Shown here: positions 7,207 through 8,674 of the stretch, piece after piece
Layout: each line of letters opens with the position of its first letter
Position numbering within the stretch: position 1 is the first letter of the stretch
Assembly: GCA_900554985.1 (NCBI GenBank)
Contig: USJQ01000034.1
Span: forward strand, 1 to 8,674
DNA from: an uncultured Collinsella sp.
GTDB taxonomy: Bacteria > Actinomycetota > Coriobacteriia > Coriobacteriales > Coriobacteriaceae
Direction: 5' to 3'
DNA length: 8,674 bases
Position numbers and translations under genes: made by a program
The notes under the pieces: model-generated
What the model was told of the DNA's origin: nothing
Seen by the model: only the letters and a program-made list of their open reading frames with translations
The model's database searches: none

Positions 7207-7254
7207 GAAAAGCTCAACAACTCCCCTACCAGCACTTTCTCTGAGCTTTTTTCG
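7207..7254 (-). terminator. Inverted repeat between rubrerythrin and the small membrane protein gene
   Basis: A perfect 9-bp inverted repeat, AAAAGCTCA (7208-7216) and TGAGCTTTT (7242-7250), encloses 25 bases; a CG/CG pair extends it if two Ts bulge. On the minus strand the stem ends in four Ts then CGAC, so it could be an A-rich/U-rich terminator for rubrerythrin, about 55 bases after its stop codon. A second small repeat, CTTTT-GCTC-AAAAG (7188-7201), adjoins it. The stem is AT-rich and the loop long, so the terminator call is weak. Confidence 0.35.
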
Positions 7255-7307
7255 CCAACAATCTTTTGGCCTCCCGCCCTGCGCTCCGCAGCAGCCAGCG
7301 CCAAGCG

Positions 7308-7847
7308 CTAGTAGTTCACCACCTGCTCCTCAAAGTACGCCTTGGGGTGGTTACACACCGGGCACACCTCAGGCGCCTCGGCACCAACATGCAGGTGCCC
7401 GCAGTTCAGGCACTTCCACACCTTTACGCCCTCACGCTCAAACACCTCGCCCGACTCGATGCGCTCGACGAGCTTGTTGTAGCGCTCCTCGTGGGCCTTC
7501 TCGACGGCGGCGACACCACGGAACTTTGCGGCAATCTCGGCAAAGCCCTCTTCCTCGGCGGTCTTGGCAAACTCGTCGTACATCGTGGTCCACTCGTAGT
7601 TCTCACCCGCGGCGGCATCGCGCAGATTGTCCAGGGTATCGGGGACGGCGCCATCGTGCAGATACTTAAACCACAGTTTGGCGTGCTCGGACTCGTTGCC
7701 AGCCGTCTCGGCAAAGATGTTCGAGATCTGAACGTAGCCGTCCTTCTTGGCCTTGGAGGCATAGTAGCGATACTTGGTGTGTGCCTGGGACTCACCGGCA
7801 AAAGCGGTCTCGAGGTTCTTCTTGGTTTGAGAATTCTCAAAATCCAT
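7308..7847 (-). CDS. rbr: Rubrerythrin, non-haem diiron peroxidase
   Basis: Rubrerythrin reduces hydrogen peroxide to water in the cytoplasm of anaerobes, taking electrons through its own rubredoxin domain. The 179-residue protein shows both domains. The ferritin-like four-helix domain (about 1-135) has diiron ligands in FAGES (Glu19), NESEH (Glu52, His55), GENYEW (Glu82, Glu85) and VEKAH (Glu116, His119). The C-terminal rubredoxin domain (about 142-179) has C-x2-C pairs at Cys146/149 and Cys162/165. The short 12-residue spacing between the pairs is that of rubrerythrins. The ATG at 7847 is preceded by AAGGGAAG; an upstream in-frame start at 7865 lies ahead of this site and is rejected. It is probably transcribed alone or with the glycosylase gene upstream (114-bp gap). 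The gene implies an anaerobic or microaerobic host exposed to peroxide. Confidence 0.96.
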   Translation of the reverse strand: MDFENSQTKKNLETAFAGESQAHTKYRYYASKAKKDGYVQISNIFAETAGNESEHAKLWFKYLHDGAVPDTLDNLRDAAAGENYEWTTMYDEFAKTAEEEGFAEIAAKFRGVAAVEKAHEERYNKLVERIESGEVFEREGVKVWKCLNCGHLHVGAEAPEVCPVCNHPKAYFEEQVVNY

Positions 7848-7920
7848 AGGTGTACTTCCCTTCAACGCATGCCGCCCGTAGGCTTCGAGCGGCCTCGTCT
7901 TTAGGATGCCCTCATGCCGA

Positions 7921-7954
7921 AAATCTAAACCTTACAATCCTGTTCTTCAGATTT
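7921..7954 (-). repeat. AT-rich inverted repeat between the glycosylase gene and rubrerythrin
   Basis: AAATCT (7921-7926) and AGATTT (7949-7954) form an inverted repeat with 22 bases between. As RNA on the minus strand the stem can extend to nine pairs with one G-U pair, and it ends UUUU-CGG. It starts about 8 bases after the glycosylase stop codon. It could be a weak terminator, or this AT-rich patch could hold the rubrerythrin promoter. Neither is well supported. Confidence 0.25.
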
Positions 7955-7961
7955 GCACGGG

Positions 7962-8674
7962 CTAGATGCTCAGCCAGCGATCGCCCTCGGCTCGGCAAAA
8001 GCCCTCACGCTCCAGGTCGGCCAGAATGCCCGCGACAAGCTCGCGCTCGACCGGTCCACGCCCAGCCGCCGCTTCCATCTCGTTAACGCCCACCACGGCA
8101 TCAGCAAGCGTAATCCCCGCCGGCTGGCCATCGCGCGCTGCCAGCAACATGCGCACGATATGCGCGCGCTTTTGGCGACGTGAGCCCTCAAACTTTGATT
8201 GACGGCTATAGCCCGCCGAGCGCCTGGACGGATTGGGCAACGTCTTTTTTAGATATGCGCCGTAATCTAGCAACGCGTAATACCACGCGCGCGGCGTATC
8301 GGCATCATCGAGCGGCACGGCAAAGGGAGCGATCTCGTCGGTCGCCGCACCGGGGGCCGCCGGACAGGCCGCCTGAATCAGCGGCACCAGCTCGCGATCG
8401 GGAACAGCCGGTACATCGGGAAAGAAGTGATGCAGAAAGACCGTGCGCACGTTGGTCTCCAGATACACGCCTGGAAGGTCAAACGCAAACGACCGGATAC
8501 CTTGCGCCGTTGCCGGGCCAATACCAGGCAGAGCGACCAAGTCACGCGTCTCACGCGGAAACTCACCGTCCCAGTCCTCCACAACGCGCTGAGCGGCCTT
8601 GTGGAGCGCCAGAGCGCGTCGGTTGTAGCCCATGCCCTGCCAAGCGTCCAAAACATCGGAAGGCGCGGCTTGGG
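7962..8674 (-). CDS. MutY-like HhH-GPD protein lacking the iron-sulfur cluster (5' end cut by the window edge)
   Basis: This is a base-excision repair glycosylase-fold protein related to MutY (adenine-DNA glycosylase). The visible 236 residues run from WQGMGYNRRALALHKAA (MutY-like WxGxGYYxRA) through the helix-hairpin-helix LPGIGPATAQGI (48-59) to LETNVRTVFLHHFF. The helix-hairpin-helix lacks the Nth lysine (Ala instead), so no beta-lyase activity is expected. MutY has Asp in the following motif (LDGNV); here it is Glu (visible residue 72). The four C-terminal cysteines that bind 4Fe-4S in MutY and Nth are absent, replaced by NPSRRSAGYSRQSKFEGS. A winged-helix-like tail (about 170-236) ends REGFCRAEGDRW. 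These traits fit a cluster-free MutY paralogue family, often annotated simply as adenine glycosylase. Roughly 50-60 N-terminal residues, including the position of MutY's catalytic Glu, lie outside the window. Actual adenine-glycosylase activity is uncertain. Confidence 0.88.
   Translation of the reverse strand, partial: QAAPSDVLDAWQGMGYNRRALALHKAAQRVVEDWDGEFPRETRDLVALPGIGPATAQGIRSFAFDLPGVYLETNVRTVFLHHFFPDVPAVPDRELVPLIQAACPAAPGAATDEIAPFAVPLDDADTPRAWYYALLDYGAYLKKTLPNPSRRSAGYSRQSKFEGSRRQKRAHIVRMLLAARDGQPAGITLADAVVGVNEMEAAAGRGPVERELVAGILADLEREGFCRAEGDRWLSI

Noticed and set aside
7266..7904. Plus-strand open frame of 212 codons opposite rubrerythrin
   Set aside because: The rubrerythrin reading has all metal ligands in place. 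The opposite frame has no motif and spans both flanking gaps.
1..8674. Search for tRNA or rRNA genes, CRISPR arrays, insertion sequences and attachment sites
   Set aside because: The gaps are short, and I found no cloverleaf, spaced repeat array, transposase or flanking target duplication.

Overview
The window is a high-GC (about 60%), gene-dense bacterial segment with seven genes, all on the minus strand. Bases therefore run opposite to transcription, and the most upstream gene lies at the right edge. The GC content, the family variants seen and the presence of a rubrerythrin suggest an anaerobic actinobacterium of the Coriobacteriia type, such as a Collinsella relative. That placement is inference from protein character, not from a database match.

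In transcription order (right to left) the genes are: a 5'-truncated MutY-like HhH-GPD protein without iron-sulfur cysteines (7962-8674); rubrerythrin (7308-7847); a small unrecognised single-pass membrane protein (6657-7091); the DNA-recombination protein RmuC (5177-6532); a single-polypeptide ABC exporter (3247-5049); endonuclease III, nth (2530-3183); and the transcription-repair coupling factor mfd (from 2372 to the left edge, incomplete). The gaps are 63 to 216 bp, and no stretch over 300 bp lacks a gene. I see a good intrinsic terminator after rmuC and a terminator-like hairpin between nth and mfd, so these genes are probably several short transcription units rather than one long operon. 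The ABC gene and nth are the most likely co-transcribed pair.

Four of the seven genes concern DNA repair or DNA structure: a MutY-like glycosylase, RmuC, Nth and Mfd. A fifth, rubrerythrin, detoxifies peroxide, which is a main source of the base damage that Nth and MutY enzymes repair. This is a theme of shared function, and there is no sign that it forms a single new system.

The most important observation is technical. The left end of the window looks like an assembly artefact. Bases 1-50 resemble a degraded Illumina P5/TruSeq adapter. Just inside it, at about 87-98, the Mfd reading jumps in frame from the first helicase lobe to a motif of the second lobe, skipping roughly 150 residues that every Mfd has. 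The mfd gene should be trusted only from about base 99 to 2372. I found no convincing undescribed biological system. The best biological leads are the MutY-like protein with Glu at the catalytic Asp position, the hairpin just in front of mfd, and the unrecognised membrane protein.
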